From contig NZ_JABFAO010000009.1 of the NCBI RefSeq assembly GCF_017168235.1, positions 124,001 to 188,000 on the forward strand: 64,000 nucleotides of DNA. Direction: 5' to 3'. This DNA comes from Rhodococcus sp. KRD197 (GTDB taxonomy: Bacteria; Actinomycetota; Actinomycetes; Mycobacteriales; Mycobacteriaceae). Under the pieces are notes generated by a model. It saw only the letters and a list, made by a program, of their open reading frames with translations. It was not told the DNA's origin and searched no databases. This document shows positions 53,100-61,746 of this stretch, piece by piece. The position numbers and the translations under genes were made by a program. Position 1 is the stretch's first letter, and every line of letters begins with the position of its first letter.

Positions 53100-53909
53100 A
53101 TGACCGCGGTTGTAGTCATCTTGGGAACCGCAATGCTGGTGACCTACTTCGTGCTCGGTCGCAGATTGATCGATACCCGCGACACAAGACCGAAAACGCT
53201 GTCGGACCTGTACCCCTACGGAAGCGCCTTTCTGGCGGGGTTCGTAGCGACCGCCGCATTGATTCAGATAGGTGGATCGGGATCGATTGCGGTCGGTTCG
53301 GCTGGAACGCTTGGATTGATTGTCGCAGTGTTCGCCCTCACAACTGGTTGGCTACAGAATATTCCGCCAGTCGAATTGGGTAAAGATCTGCTGTATTCCG
53401 TTCTCGGTCTTGTTGCCCTGATACCGGCTCTGTCAAGTGTCACCGCGCCGACAATCTGCGGGGTCGAGAGCAATGTTCCGTTGCGGATCAGTGTGATAGC
53501 GCTCTTCCTTGCTCTCGCAGTCCTCTGCGGTGGCTTCGGCTTCTATCTTCGACCCAAGCGATACTCAGCGGTTAGCAGCGTCGGACTGAGCTGGTTCGGT
53601 GCCAGTGAGATCGTCTTGTTCTTGGCCTCTCCGGTCGGGTTGGCAGGTGGGCCCGGACCTGAAATCGCCGGTATCGTCGGGGCCGTCGCTCTGGGAGCAA
53701 TCATCGGATTCGCCCCGGAGTACGGCTTGTTGACGGTAGGCGTGGGGCTTGCCTGCGTCTTCCTGTTGACCTCGGCGACGGGGACGACGTTGGATTGCCA
53801 GCATGTCGATTCGCTCGGCTCGGTCACTGTTTTCACTACCTACGCGGTCGTGTTCGGCCTCGGACGTTTTGTGATCGGCAAGGTTCGCACGGGGAGGGTG
53901 TCCAGATGA
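53100..53909 (+). CDS. Polytopic membrane protein
   Basis: A 269-residue protein with about eight membrane helices (AVVVILGTAMLVTYFVLG, ALFLALAVLCGGFGFYL and GLLTVGVGLACVFLLTSA among them) and short loops. No transporter motif is recognised. It is the first gene of the plus-strand operon, starting at ATG 53100, and its stop overlaps the start of the TPR gene (ATGA). It may anchor the system or be the membrane target of the CHAT pathway, as pores are in gasdermin systems, but no gasdermin features were seen. Confidence 0.6.
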   Translation: MTAVVVILGTAMLVTYFVLGRRLIDTRDTRPKTLSDLYPYGSAFLAGFVATAALIQIGGSGSIAVGSAGTLGLIVAVFALTTGWLQNIPPVELGKDLLYSVLGLVALIPALSSVTAPTICGVESNVPLRISVIALFLALAVLCGGFGFYLRPKRYSAVSSVGLSWFGASEIVLFLASPVGLAGGPGPEIAGIVGAVALGAIIGFAPEYGLLTVGVGLACVFLLTSATGTTLDCQHVDSLGSVTVFTTYAVVFGLGRFVIGKVRTGRVSR

Positions 53910-56476
53910 CTTCCGAGACATCATCTTTGGATGCAGAGATGTACGCGGGTGTCCGCTTGGTAGAGGAGGGTCGCGCGCGCGACGGACTGCACGTATTGGA
54001 ACAAGCGTTAGTCGGGTGCGAGCAGGCGGGTGATGTGCGTCGTATCGGGTTGTGCTTGCGCTGGGTCGGCGCTGCCCATGCTGAACTTGGGTCGAGTGAG
54101 ATGTCCATAAGATCTCTACACCGAGCGATCGTGAATTCGTCGAGTGCGGACGACGTTCCTCTCGAGGCGGACTGTAGGGGATTGCTGGGTCTGGTGTTGT
54201 TCGACAGCGGCCATACCGAGGACGCCGTCGAACAACTTCGTCAAGCATGCGCGCTGAGCGAATCGTGCGGCGACATCGAGTCCGAAGCGAACTGTTCGAG
54301 CGCTCTTGCCGAAGTGTACGAAGAGATGAGCTGCTATGAGCCGGCGAGAACGTTGTATCAACGTGCGGCCGAGCTCTTCTGGTCGGTCCACTATGCAGCC
54401 GATTCGGCCGAGAACCGAGAGAGTGCCGGCCTGTGTTCGATCGATCTTGACGAGTCAGAGGCTGCGCGGGATGACTTCGGGTTGGCTTGTGAGCTGTTCG
54501 CGCGCGAAGGTGACGACTTCGCTGTGGCACGTTGCCTGTTCTTGCTCGGTGTGTGTTCCGTCGAGGACGACCCTGCCGGGGCTGAACGGAACTTCAAAGC
54601 CGCGATCGAGCATCTCGACGGGCCCGAACACGCGGATCTGGAAGGGGATTGTTGGGAGCAACTGGGGGATCTTTACCTCGACGCTCAGCGCGTCGAAGAG
54701 TCGTTTACAGCCTTCGGGAACGCCCTTGCCCTCCACGAGCGAACCGGGCGCGCTGTACGAAGCGCCCACTGCTACAGGCAGGTCGGCCGACTACACGCAC
54801 ACCTGCGAGCGGTCGGACCCGCGGTCGAGTCGTTCGAGGCCGCACGCAGCCTGTACGTGGATGTCGATCCTGGTGAAGCAGTAGACCTCGACATCATGCT
54901 CGGTCGGATCTTCGAGGACCTCGGAAAGTACCCCGCCGCGATAGCCAGCTACACCCGAGCCCGGCAGACAAGTATCCCACTCGATGACGCCGTTGTGACG
55001 GCGTTGTGCGACATGAACACCGGCACCGTGCGAATGCATCTCGGTGACCACACCACGGCGCGAGCTCTTCTGGTCGGCGCTGCCGACACCTTCGCGCGAT
55101 GCGGGGCGCGGGTCGAGGAGGCGCAGTGTCTGCGATACCTTTCGTCCGTTCAGCCCAGCACTACGGAGCAGAGCGCCGAGTTGCTCGCCAAGTCCCTACG
55201 GCTGATCGACGGCCTGGGTGAGGTCGAATTGGAGCTCGACTGTCGCCAGGACCTCGCGCTCGTCCAGTTCGTGCGGGGAAACTACGAGCGCGCGGTGGGG
55301 GAGTACGAATCGGTACGAGAGGCATTTCTTGGCCTTGAGATGCATGAGAAGGCGGGGTTGTGCTTGCAGAGCGTCGGAATGTGCTTGATGAGCATGGGGC
55401 GCTACGAGAAATCCGAACGCGCACTGATCGAATCGAGGGCCGTTTTCGTCAGGCACAAAATCCCGGCTGCAGTCGCCGTATCGGACGGTCACCTCGGGCA
55501 GCTCTACCTCGATACCGGTCGATTCGACGACTCCGAACACGCGTTCCGTCGCGCACGACAGGGGTTCGAGTCAGTCGGCGCGACGGATCGAGTCGCAATG
55601 ATCAATCAGAACCTCGGCGGGCTATACCTGGCGCGAGACGATCTCGGTGCGGCCGAGCTCTCGTTCTCGCGGGCGCACGAGCAGTTCGCGCGTCTCGGTG
55701 ACTCTGCGAGAAGTGCCGTCTGTCAGTGCAACATCGGGGCTGCGGTGTTCAAGAAGGGACAGTTCGAACGGGCATCTTCCCTGATCGGTCGGGCTCTCAT
55801 CCACCTCGAGCGCGACCCAGATCACCGAAGATTGGTCGCTTGGGCTCACCGCAACCGCGCGTGCGCCGAATTGATGCTGGGCAACTGTGAGCAGAGTCTG
55901 GTTTTCCTCGGGTCGGCACGAAGTATGTCGAAGGAACTCGATGCGCTGATCGATGTGGCGAAGTGTGACTTCCTGGCCGCGCTGTGCCAGGCGTCGGTTC
56001 CTGGGCACGACAGTCTGCGCGCCGCGCTTGATCTTGCGTTGCCCGCGCTGCTGTACCTCGATGCCCAACGGTTCCAGTTCGCCAGTGCGGCAGCCCGTAG
56101 GTCGTGGTCAACGACGATATCGTTGTGGAACACGCATGTGTTCAAGTGGGCACATGAACTGGGTGACGCGACGCTCTTGACTGATCTGATCGAGTCGGCG
56201 ATCAACTCGGGTACCCACGTCTCAGAGGTGTCAGTCGACACGCATGCAGCGCTCTCCGAAGTGAGTTTCAGCTCCGACAGTGACGCACCCACTATGGACG
56301 TCGCCGACGCGGTCGCCGGCGTCGCTAGGACTCTGATCGCCGGCTCCGTTCTACCGATGCGGCCGCCGCCGAGGTTGTCGATGCCGGGCGGCCGGATCGT
56401 GCTTGGACAGTTCCTTCAGTCCGTTGACACTCGCTATGGTCTGGTCGTTCGTCCCGCAACGGTGAACGTCGCATGA
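53906..56476 (+). CDS. Large TPR protein without CHAT domain
   Basis: An 856-residue protein built of about 16-18 tetratricopeptide-type helix pairs (for example AEVYEEMSCYEPARTLYQRA and LGQLYLDTGRFDDSEHAFRR). Near residue 730 it changes to a helical linker (FKWAHELGDATLLTDLIESA) of the type that joins TPRs to a CHAT domain in fused proteins. Here it ends in 100 further residues with no protease motif. The CHAT protease is instead coded on the divergent operon, so this is probably the sensor/scaffold half of a split TPR-CHAT pair. The start overlaps the membrane gene stop. Confidence 0.8.
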   Translation: MTSETSSLDAEMYAGVRLVEEGRARDGLHVLEQALVGCEQAGDVRRIGLCLRWVGAAHAELGSSEMSIRSLHRAIVNSSSADDVPLEADCRGLLGLVLFDSGHTEDAVEQLRQACALSESCGDIESEANCSSALAEVYEEMSCYEPARTLYQRAAELFWSVHYAADSAENRESAGLCSIDLDESEAARDDFGLACELFAREGDDFAVARCLFLLGVCSVEDDPAGAERNFKAAIEHLDGPEHADLEGDCWEQLGDLYLDAQRVEESFTAFGNALALHERTGRAVRSAHCYRQVGRLHAHLRAVGPAVESFEAARSLYVDVDPGEAVDLDIMLGRIFEDLGKYPAAIASYTRARQTSIPLDDAVVTALCDMNTGTVRMHLGDHTTARALLVGAADTFARCGARVEEAQCLRYLSSVQPSTTEQSAELLAKSLRLIDGLGEVELELDCRQDLALVQFVRGNYERAVGEYESVREAFLGLEMHEKAGLCLQSVGMCLMSMGRYEKSERALIESRAVFVRHKIPAAVAVSDGHLGQLYLDTGRFDDSEHAFRRARQGFESVGATDRVAMINQNLGGLYLARDDLGAAELSFSRAHEQFARLGDSARSAVCQCNIGAAVFKKGQFERASSLIGRALIHLERDPDHRRLVAWAHRNRACAELMLGNCEQSLVFLGSARSMSKELDALIDVAKCDFLAALCQASVPGHDSLRAALDLALPALLYLDAQRFQFASAAARRSWSTTISLWNTHVFKWAHELGDATLLTDLIESAINSGTHVSEVSVDTHAALSEVSFSSDSDAPTMDVADAVAGVARTLIAGSVLPMRPPPRLSMPGGRIVLGQFLQSVDTRYGLVVRPATVNVA

Positions 56477-56606
56477 AGTGTCTGTCGAAGTCCACTGTTC
56501 CGTCGATTGGCCGACAGACACGGCTGCGCTCGGGATCTAGTGTTGCAAACTGTCGCTACCCGTCACAGAGTGACGTGTTCGTCCGGACGAGTAGGAATCG
56601 AGAGCT

Positions 56607-57092
56607 TTGGCCGAGATAAGCAGAAGACGATCTGCGCATCGTGCAGACGCAGTATTACTGCAGCCGATAGGCAAGCCCAATGCCCTTGCCAAGGGTGCGC
56701 CGCCCAACAATTACCAGCTTTCCCAGCGGATGAAGCGTCGCTCCCGAGAACTTCTCGTAGCAGTCGGCACGCTCGACACGTCGCTGGATCCGCGGGCCAA
56801 TGCAGAGATCATGAAATTGATCCGAGATTATTACGATGCACGTCAGGGCGGGGCGCTGATCGGGCTGTTCGGCCGCTGCTATCTCGGGCCACCTTACGTT
56901 GACCACAAACTCGATATTTACGGCAACATTTGTCAGCACTACACGGCTTCGGACACTGTCGAAATGCCCTACAACAACGCACGTGCACTGGTTCGAAACG
57001 ACGCATATGCGTTCGTGGAACTGTACTCGGACGGATCGATCGTCCCCGTGCGCGACGACGGCGAGCCAGTACGAACCGGATCAACCTTCTAG
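56607..57092 (+). CDS. Unknown small protein in TPR/AAA operon
   Basis: A 161-residue protein if the TTG at 56607 is used; ATG 56730 would give 120 residues. It has no family I recognise. The core reads GALIGLFGRCYLGPPYVDHK and then YTASDTVEMPYNNARALVRN, with a basic N-terminus. The sequence looks like a compact alpha/beta domain with many aromatic residues. It lies between the TPR gene and the membrane coiled-coil gene, all in the same direction. The start is uncertain. Confidence 0.5.
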   Translation: MAEISRRRSAHRADAVLLQPIGKPNALAKGAPPNNYQLSQRMKRRSRELLVAVGTLDTSLDPRANAEIMKLIRDYYDARQGGALIGLFGRCYLGPPYVDHKLDIYGNICQHYTASDTVEMPYNNARALVRNDAYAFVELYSDGSIVPVRDDGEPVRTGSTF

Positions 57093-57123
57093 TGAACTAC
57101 TGGCCGACGAAAGGGCCCGTGCA

Positions 57124-58872
57124 ATGACCGAAGACTACACACGCAATTTTCAGCAGGTCCTCAATGCAGTCAGTTCCGTCAACCACAATCTGTCGACGGT
57201 GAGTGACCAGGTGACCGAGGTGACCACTCAGGTGGGGGTGGTATCGCGTGACCTTACCGTCACCACTGATGAGCTCCGAGAGCTGCGCAAGGACTTCCAG
57301 GAATACGTTCTGCAGGCCGAGCGCACAGCCAACGTTCAGCGGTCCGAAACGGTCCTCGGCAACGTCGAGGCTGCCCTCGAGCGCGAGTACGGCCACTACA
57401 AGGTGGTGCGCCGTACCTCGATCGGAACGCTTCAGGCGTTCGACCTCGGGAACGTCAGCAATCATACTGTGCAGCAGGTCAGCGAGGAGCTGATGATTCA
57501 GACTCCGCGCTACTGGCTTGCGCCGGCACTCGTAGCGCTCGCGAGCTGGTCACGCGACGACGAGGATCTGTGCTCGCGCTCGATCGACGCCGCATTCTCT
57601 CGTGATCCCCGCAAGACGAGCCTCTTCTTCGCGCTCACTCTGCGGCGCCAAGGTCGCCTGGAAGCGTCGACGCGCTGGCTCAAGCACTACCTGTCGTCAC
57701 TCGATCCGCACGCCCTCAGCCGCGAATTCGCGGTGATCCTGGAGGCGGCAGCACAGGATGCCTTCGGTGCGCACGGCCAACAGCTCATCGCGGCGCAACT
57801 CACCGAATGGAACAATAGATTGCGCGCCGACCAGTCAGTCGTCGCCGCTCAGGTCACAGCCTGGCAGAACGAAATTTCGCTGCATCGACCAACTGTGGTG
57901 GACGCCGAGTTCCCTCACCTATCCAAGATCAGCCCACAATGGGACGAGGTGAAGCACGCGCTGGAGTGCGCGGGAGCCCTTGGTTTCACGCAGGCCAAGT
58001 ACGCACAGATCAAGTCTTCGCCGAATGATCTGGGGCTATCGACCATCGACCGTTTGGACGACATTCTCGAACTGTTGGTGACCGAGTTCGACACCGAGGA
58101 ACTCCCTTTTCAACGCGACGCGGTCTACCATCGTGCCGTCATCGAGCATGCTGGCGACCTCGATCGCGCCCGGCAGGAAGCCGACGCACTCAACGTCGCC
58201 CTCGAAGAGACGCTTGACGTCATATCTCTTCAGACCCAATCAGCACTTCGGCCCGAACTGTTGGGTGTTTCGATCGGTACCCAAAAGGTGGCAATCGGAG
58301 TGTCGCGAGACGACTTTCAGCATGCTGTCGGCGCCTTCACCGCCGACTACCGGATGAAGTACCTTGACAAGGTGGAGTTGACGCTCGACCAGAACCACTC
58401 GAACTATGCGCAGACCCTCGGGTTCAAGGGTTGGAGAACCGATACCGAATTGCCCCAGGCAGAGGCGGAAAAGTCTCTGGCCGGAGTGTGGGAGTCGTCG
58501 GTCGCCGAGTATCTCGAACGGGTCCGCTTCAAGGAAAGCTACTACCTCAAGGCAGGCGGAATCGCCCTCGCTCTTTCGATTATCGGTTTCCTGATCTTCG
58601 GCGTCGGCGGGCTTCTGGTGCTTCTCGTGTCTGGTGGAGTTGCTGGCTACATGATCTGGAAGAACAAGACCGACGCCGAGAAGAAGTACCAGGAAGCACT
58701 GGCTGTGCGAGAGCAGGCATTTCAGTTCTCTGTCGATATCTATCGAGCGGCAGTGGCCGAGTACGTCGACACCAAAGTCCTGTACTCGGATGAGGACGCG
58801 AAAGAACAACCCCTGTTGAATCTGATCGGCACGTGGCCCACGGTGGCAGGTAGGCAGGACGTCTCCGCATGA
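57124..58872 (+). CDS. Coiled-coil protein with C-terminal membrane hairpin
   Basis: A 582-residue protein. Residues 10-65 are a heptad-type coiled coil (NAVSSVNHNLSTVSDQVTEV). A helical, TPR-like body follows (APALVALASWSRDDEDLCSR near 130). Near 478-520 two adjacent hydrophobic stretches (IALALSIIGFLIFGVGGLLV and VSGGVAGYMIW) form a membrane hairpin. A last charged helix faces the cytoplasm. ATG 57124 is 32 bases after the previous gene, and the stop overlaps the next start (ATGA). It probably holds the complex at the membrane. Confidence 0.65.
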   Translation: MTEDYTRNFQQVLNAVSSVNHNLSTVSDQVTEVTTQVGVVSRDLTVTTDELRELRKDFQEYVLQAERTANVQRSETVLGNVEAALEREYGHYKVVRRTSIGTLQAFDLGNVSNHTVQQVSEELMIQTPRYWLAPALVALASWSRDDEDLCSRSIDAAFSRDPRKTSLFFALTLRRQGRLEASTRWLKHYLSSLDPHALSREFAVILEAAAQDAFGAHGQQLIAAQLTEWNNRLRADQSVVAAQVTAWQNEISLHRPTVVDAEFPHLSKISPQWDEVKHALECAGALGFTQAKYAQIKSSPNDLGLSTIDRLDDILELLVTEFDTEELPFQRDAVYHRAVIEHAGDLDRARQEADALNVALEETLDVISLQTQSALRPELLGVSIGTQKVAIGVSRDDFQHAVGAFTADYRMKYLDKVELTLDQNHSNYAQTLGFKGWRTDTELPQAEAEKSLAGVWESSVAEYLERVRFKESYYLKAGGIALALSIIGFLIFGVGGLLVLLVSGGVAGYMIWKNKTDAEKKYQEALAVREQAFQFSVDIYRAAVAEYVDTKVLYSDEDAKEQPLLNLIGTWPTVAGRQDVSA

Positions 58873-59102
58873 TTGAAAACAACACAAGTTCTCCGATCGT
58901 TCGTCGAACGCAGCGAACGCCTTTCGTTCCGCCGAACCCGGAGCAAGCAGAAGGCCCAGCGGTGTCGCGGCTATGGTCGCTTGGTGCGCGATCGTCGGGT
59001 AGAACGGAGCTCCCACGTAATCGGAAGATCGCCGGAGATCTACCGTCATGGGATCCGATGCCGCCCGGAGAGGTGCTCGTCCGCCGTGGTTCTGCTACGT
59101 GA
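58869..59102 (+). CDS. N-terminal fragment of a probably frameshifted gene
   Basis: The ATG overlaps the stop of the membrane coiled-coil gene (ATGA), as expected for a coupled gene in this operon. The product is 77 residues, basic and Pro-rich (PFVPPNPEQAEGPAVSRLWS), and ends abruptly in a short tail. The next reading frame picks up with PPWFCYVTTSSSGYELWVRA. I infer one gene broken near 59085-59095. An alternative is a genuine small protein followed by a separate gene starting at 59048. Confidence 0.4.
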   Translation: MIENNTSSPIVRRTQRTPFVPPNPEQAEGPAVSRLWSLGARSSGRTELPRNRKIAGDLPSWDPMPPGEVLVRRGSAT

Positions 59103-59746
59103 CAACAAGTAGTAGTGGCTATGAATTGTGGGTCCGGGCACTGCGGGCATGGGCGATGGATCCAGCGCATCCAATGTTGGATTTGCCGGTCCTGACAGAA
59201 TCGTCGTTGCCCCCCAGCGCATACCAGCGACTTCTCGGGCATCTGAATGCAGCCTTGTCCACCGCAATGACGCGTTGGTCGTCCGAATTCACTGTTCAGT
59301 GGGGTCGAGCCACAACCGAACACGACCGTGAACGCGCAATGGTTCAGATGCGCACGAAACTTGCACGTCGGTTGCAGCTCGCGGCACACCCATCGCTCCC
59401 CGTGGTGATTCGAGATCTCCTGAGGGAGGGTGCAGCGACGGACATCCGCAACCTGCAGCAGGAAATCGAAGACAATCTGCTCAAGAGCACCCAGAACGCG
59501 TCGAGCGACAGAAACGTTCGAGAACGGTTGTTGAAGACAGCGAGAGTGAACTCATTGACCGCCATCCTCGAACCCAACTTTCCGCTCGACGCACTCTTGC
59601 GTCCAGAGCCTGCTGCTCCGCCCACTGAAAGGCGAGTGGCGCTGGACGAGGGCTTGAGACACGTCGGTTCGCCTGGGGTGCAACGCAGTTCGAAGCGCAG
59701 GCTGGTGGTTGTCGAATGCAATCCGACCGAGGAAGGCCACAAGTAA
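59048..59746 (+). CDS. Unknown helical protein before the AAA gene
   Basis: A 232-residue frame. After an unconvincing start it reads RPPWFCYVTTSSSGYELWVR, then a helical body (HLNAALSTAMTRWSSEFTVQ and IRNLQQEIEDNLLKS). No known domain. ATG 59048 has GGAG about 9 bases upstream. It may instead continue the fragment at 58869-59102 after a frameshift, giving about 290 residues. The stop overlaps the AAA gene start (TAATG), so it is translationally coupled to the ATPase and may be its adaptor. Confidence 0.5.
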   Translation: MGSDAARRGARPPWFCYVTTSSSGYELWVRALRAWAMDPAHPMLDLPVLTESSLPPSAYQRLLGHLNAALSTAMTRWSSEFTVQWGRATTEHDRERAMVQMRTKLARRLQLAAHPSLPVVIRDLLREGAATDIRNLQQEIEDNLLKSTQNASSDRNVRERLLKTARVNSLTAILEPNFPLDALLRPEPAAPPTERRVALDEGLRHVGSPGVQRSSKRRLVVVECNPTEEGHK

Positions 59747-61308
59747 TGCCCAGCAAGGTCGACACAGCAGACATACTCGAGCGGTTTCTGAAAGCGCGGG
59801 TTCCTCTCATCGTTCTGCGTACGATCGAGGGAACACGCGGCCTCGATCTGCTGAAAGGCGTTGCGTCCAAGTTCCGGGCGATGCCGTTTTACTATCACTC
59901 GCGGGCTACCGGATTGTTCGACATCACCAGTCCGACCCCTGTAATCGATGATCGCAGCTTTGTCGGGGCGCTCGACTTCGCCACAGCAACATTCTCCGCA
60001 CGGAACAATGCCAACTTCATCCTGACGGACGTCGACGATATCGAGAATGACAGCTCGTCGGCGAGGCACTTGGCTGAGATCTCGAGACTCGCAGAGACTC
60101 ATCAGGGATCGATCATCGTCATTGCCTCGGGGCCTGTCTGGTCTGGTCTGGCCAGGTTGGGAATGTCGGTGTCTCTCGACTTGCCTGATGCGAGTGAGCT
60201 GTACACCGACGTGGTCAAAGCTTACGTCGACGACCATCGTGCCGTGATGCGCATCGAGTGGGAACACGAGGAGATGCGGCTCGCATCCGAGGCGCTCGTG
60301 GGCGTCACCGAAACCGAAGCGATCAACGCCATCACCACGATGCTTGCACGGGGATCTCTGCTCAAAGACGATCTCTCAGAGCTTTCCGTCTTCAAGGACC
60401 AGATTTTCGGTGAGCTCAGTGGAATCGAACGTGTCAAACTGAAGGACAACGACTATCAGGTCGGGGGCCTCACAACACTCAGAGAATGGTTGACAACGCG
60501 GCGCGAACTCATTCGTGCCGACCTCAGCGGAACCCATCTGCATCCCCCGAAAGGGGTATTACTCGTCGGCGTACCGGGGTGTGGGAAGTCGCTGAGCGCA
60601 AAAGCCATTGCCGCCGAGTGGAAGCTACCGCTCTACAGGTTGGACATGGCGTCAATCCTGGGGATGTATGTCGGGGTGTCCGAAAGTCGATTGAAAGAAG
60701 CACTCGATACTGCTGACCGGATCGCACCATGCATCCTGTGGGTCGATGAAATCGAAAAGGCGCTCGCTGGAGGCAATTCGGACTCTGGCACCACGACTCG
60801 CCTGATCGGACAATTTCTATTCTGGCTACAAGAATCCACGTCGAAGGTTTTCATGGTGGCGACTGCCAACGATGTGTCGGCGCTTCCTCCGGAGTTGCTT
60901 CGCAAGGGTAGGTTCGACGAACTCTTCTTCGTCGATCTTCCGGACGAGCGTGATCGATCGGAGATTATCTGCCTCTACTTTCGCAAGTACTTGCAGGTCG
61001 AGCCCAGCGCGGAACTCTTGGCCGCTTTGGCGGAGATATCGGACGGCTTCGCTGGCTCGGACATCGAATCCGTTGTTCACGACATCGCGGCAGCGATGTT
61101 CATGCAGCATCGGGACACACCGCCCGGCGACGAATACATCAAAGACGTATTCGCGAACGTCATGCCATTCAGTCGAACCAACCCGGAAGAGGTGGCCGCT
61201 ATCAGGGCGTGGGGTCGCGATCGAGCAATACCAGCAGGCCGATCGACTCCACTCGACGCGCGTCAGGCGTCCGCGACAACGTCTCGCCGCCTAGTGATTT
61301 TGAGCTGA
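59746..61308 (+). CDS. AAA+ ATPase, Ycf46/CDC48-like
   Basis: A 520-residue protein. The N-terminal 230 residues form a Ycf46-type domain (VPLIVLRTIEGTRGLDLLKG), with a degraded nucleotide fold (ANFILTDVDDIENDSSS). The AAA+ module has Walker A VGVPGCGKSLSAKAIAAEW near 275, a pore-loop-like YVGVSESRLKEAL, Walker B CILWVDEIEKAL near 331 and an arginine-finger region PPELLRKGRFDE. AAA+ proteins of this kind unfold or remodel proteins as hexamers. In this operon it may remodel the TPR/CHAT partners. ATG 59746 overlaps the previous stop. Confidence 0.85.
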   Translation: MPSKVDTADILERFLKARVPLIVLRTIEGTRGLDLLKGVASKFRAMPFYYHSRATGLFDITSPTPVIDDRSFVGALDFATATFSARNNANFILTDVDDIENDSSSARHLAEISRLAETHQGSIIVIASGPVWSGLARLGMSVSLDLPDASELYTDVVKAYVDDHRAVMRIEWEHEEMRLASEALVGVTETEAINAITTMLARGSLLKDDLSELSVFKDQIFGELSGIERVKLKDNDYQVGGLTTLREWLTTRRELIRADLSGTHLHPPKGVLLVGVPGCGKSLSAKAIAAEWKLPLYRLDMASILGMYVGVSESRLKEALDTADRIAPCILWVDEIEKALAGGNSDSGTTTRLIGQFLFWLQESTSKVFMVATANDVSALPPELLRKGRFDELFFVDLPDERDRSEIICLYFRKYLQVEPSAELLAALAEISDGFAGSDIESVVHDIAAAMFMQHRDTPPGDEYIKDVFANVMPFSRTNPEEVAAIRAWGRDRAIPAGRSTPLDARQASATTSRRLVILS

Positions 61309-61380
61309 AGGGTCCCAGGCGTGGGCGTTTCCTCGACGGGTTGGCGTTCGTCAGGCCACATGATATGAAGTTCCCTGGGG

Positions 61381-61746
61381 GTGGGATCCGTGGTGGAATT
61401 TCTGGGCATCGAACCGATGAAAGTGGTGCCGCACGAGTTGCAGGGTTTGTGTCAGTCAGCACGAGCTGCGGCAGACGAGCTTGCCAGTGTCCTCGGATCG
61501 CTCGAACCGGATGTCACTCGGGTCGCAGATGGATGGTCCGGAGCCGCTGGAAGCGAGTTCAACGCCGCGGAGTGGCTCGACTCGAATGTCGCTGGGGCGC
61601 AGGCTCATCTGATCGAGGGAGAAGAGCATGTTTCCCGCATGCAGAAGGCTCCTGCGATCCTCGAGGCGCTCCGACGGCAGCGACATGGAGTGAAACTCAG
61701 GCGATGTGTGGTCGGTTCCGAGAGAGGAGCGGTCGGAAGACAGTAG
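61381..61746 (+). CDS. WXG100-like (ESAT-6 family) small protein
   Basis: A 121-residue frame starting at GTG (61381, with 61390 and 61393 as alternatives). Residues about 20-95 fit a WXG100 helical hairpin: a first helix (LQGLCQSARAAADELASVLG), the turn DGWSGAAGSEF with WSG in place of WxG, and a second helix (HLIEGEEHVSRMQKAPAILE). The basic tail is unusual. WXG100 proteins are exported by ESX/type VII systems, none of which is visible here. It lies 72 bases after the AAA gene and its end overlaps the convergent membrane gene by 50 bases. Confidence 0.5.
   Translation: MGSVVEFLGIEPMKVVPHELQGLCQSARAAADELASVLGSLEPDVTRVADGWSGAAGSEFNAAEWLDSNVAGAQAHLIEGEEHVSRMQKAPAILEALRRQRHGVKLRRCVVGSERGAVGRQ

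Noticed and set aside
53565-54530. 321-codon minus-strand open frame
   Set aside because: Antisense to the membrane and TPR genes; Arg/Ser/Pro-rich with no fold.
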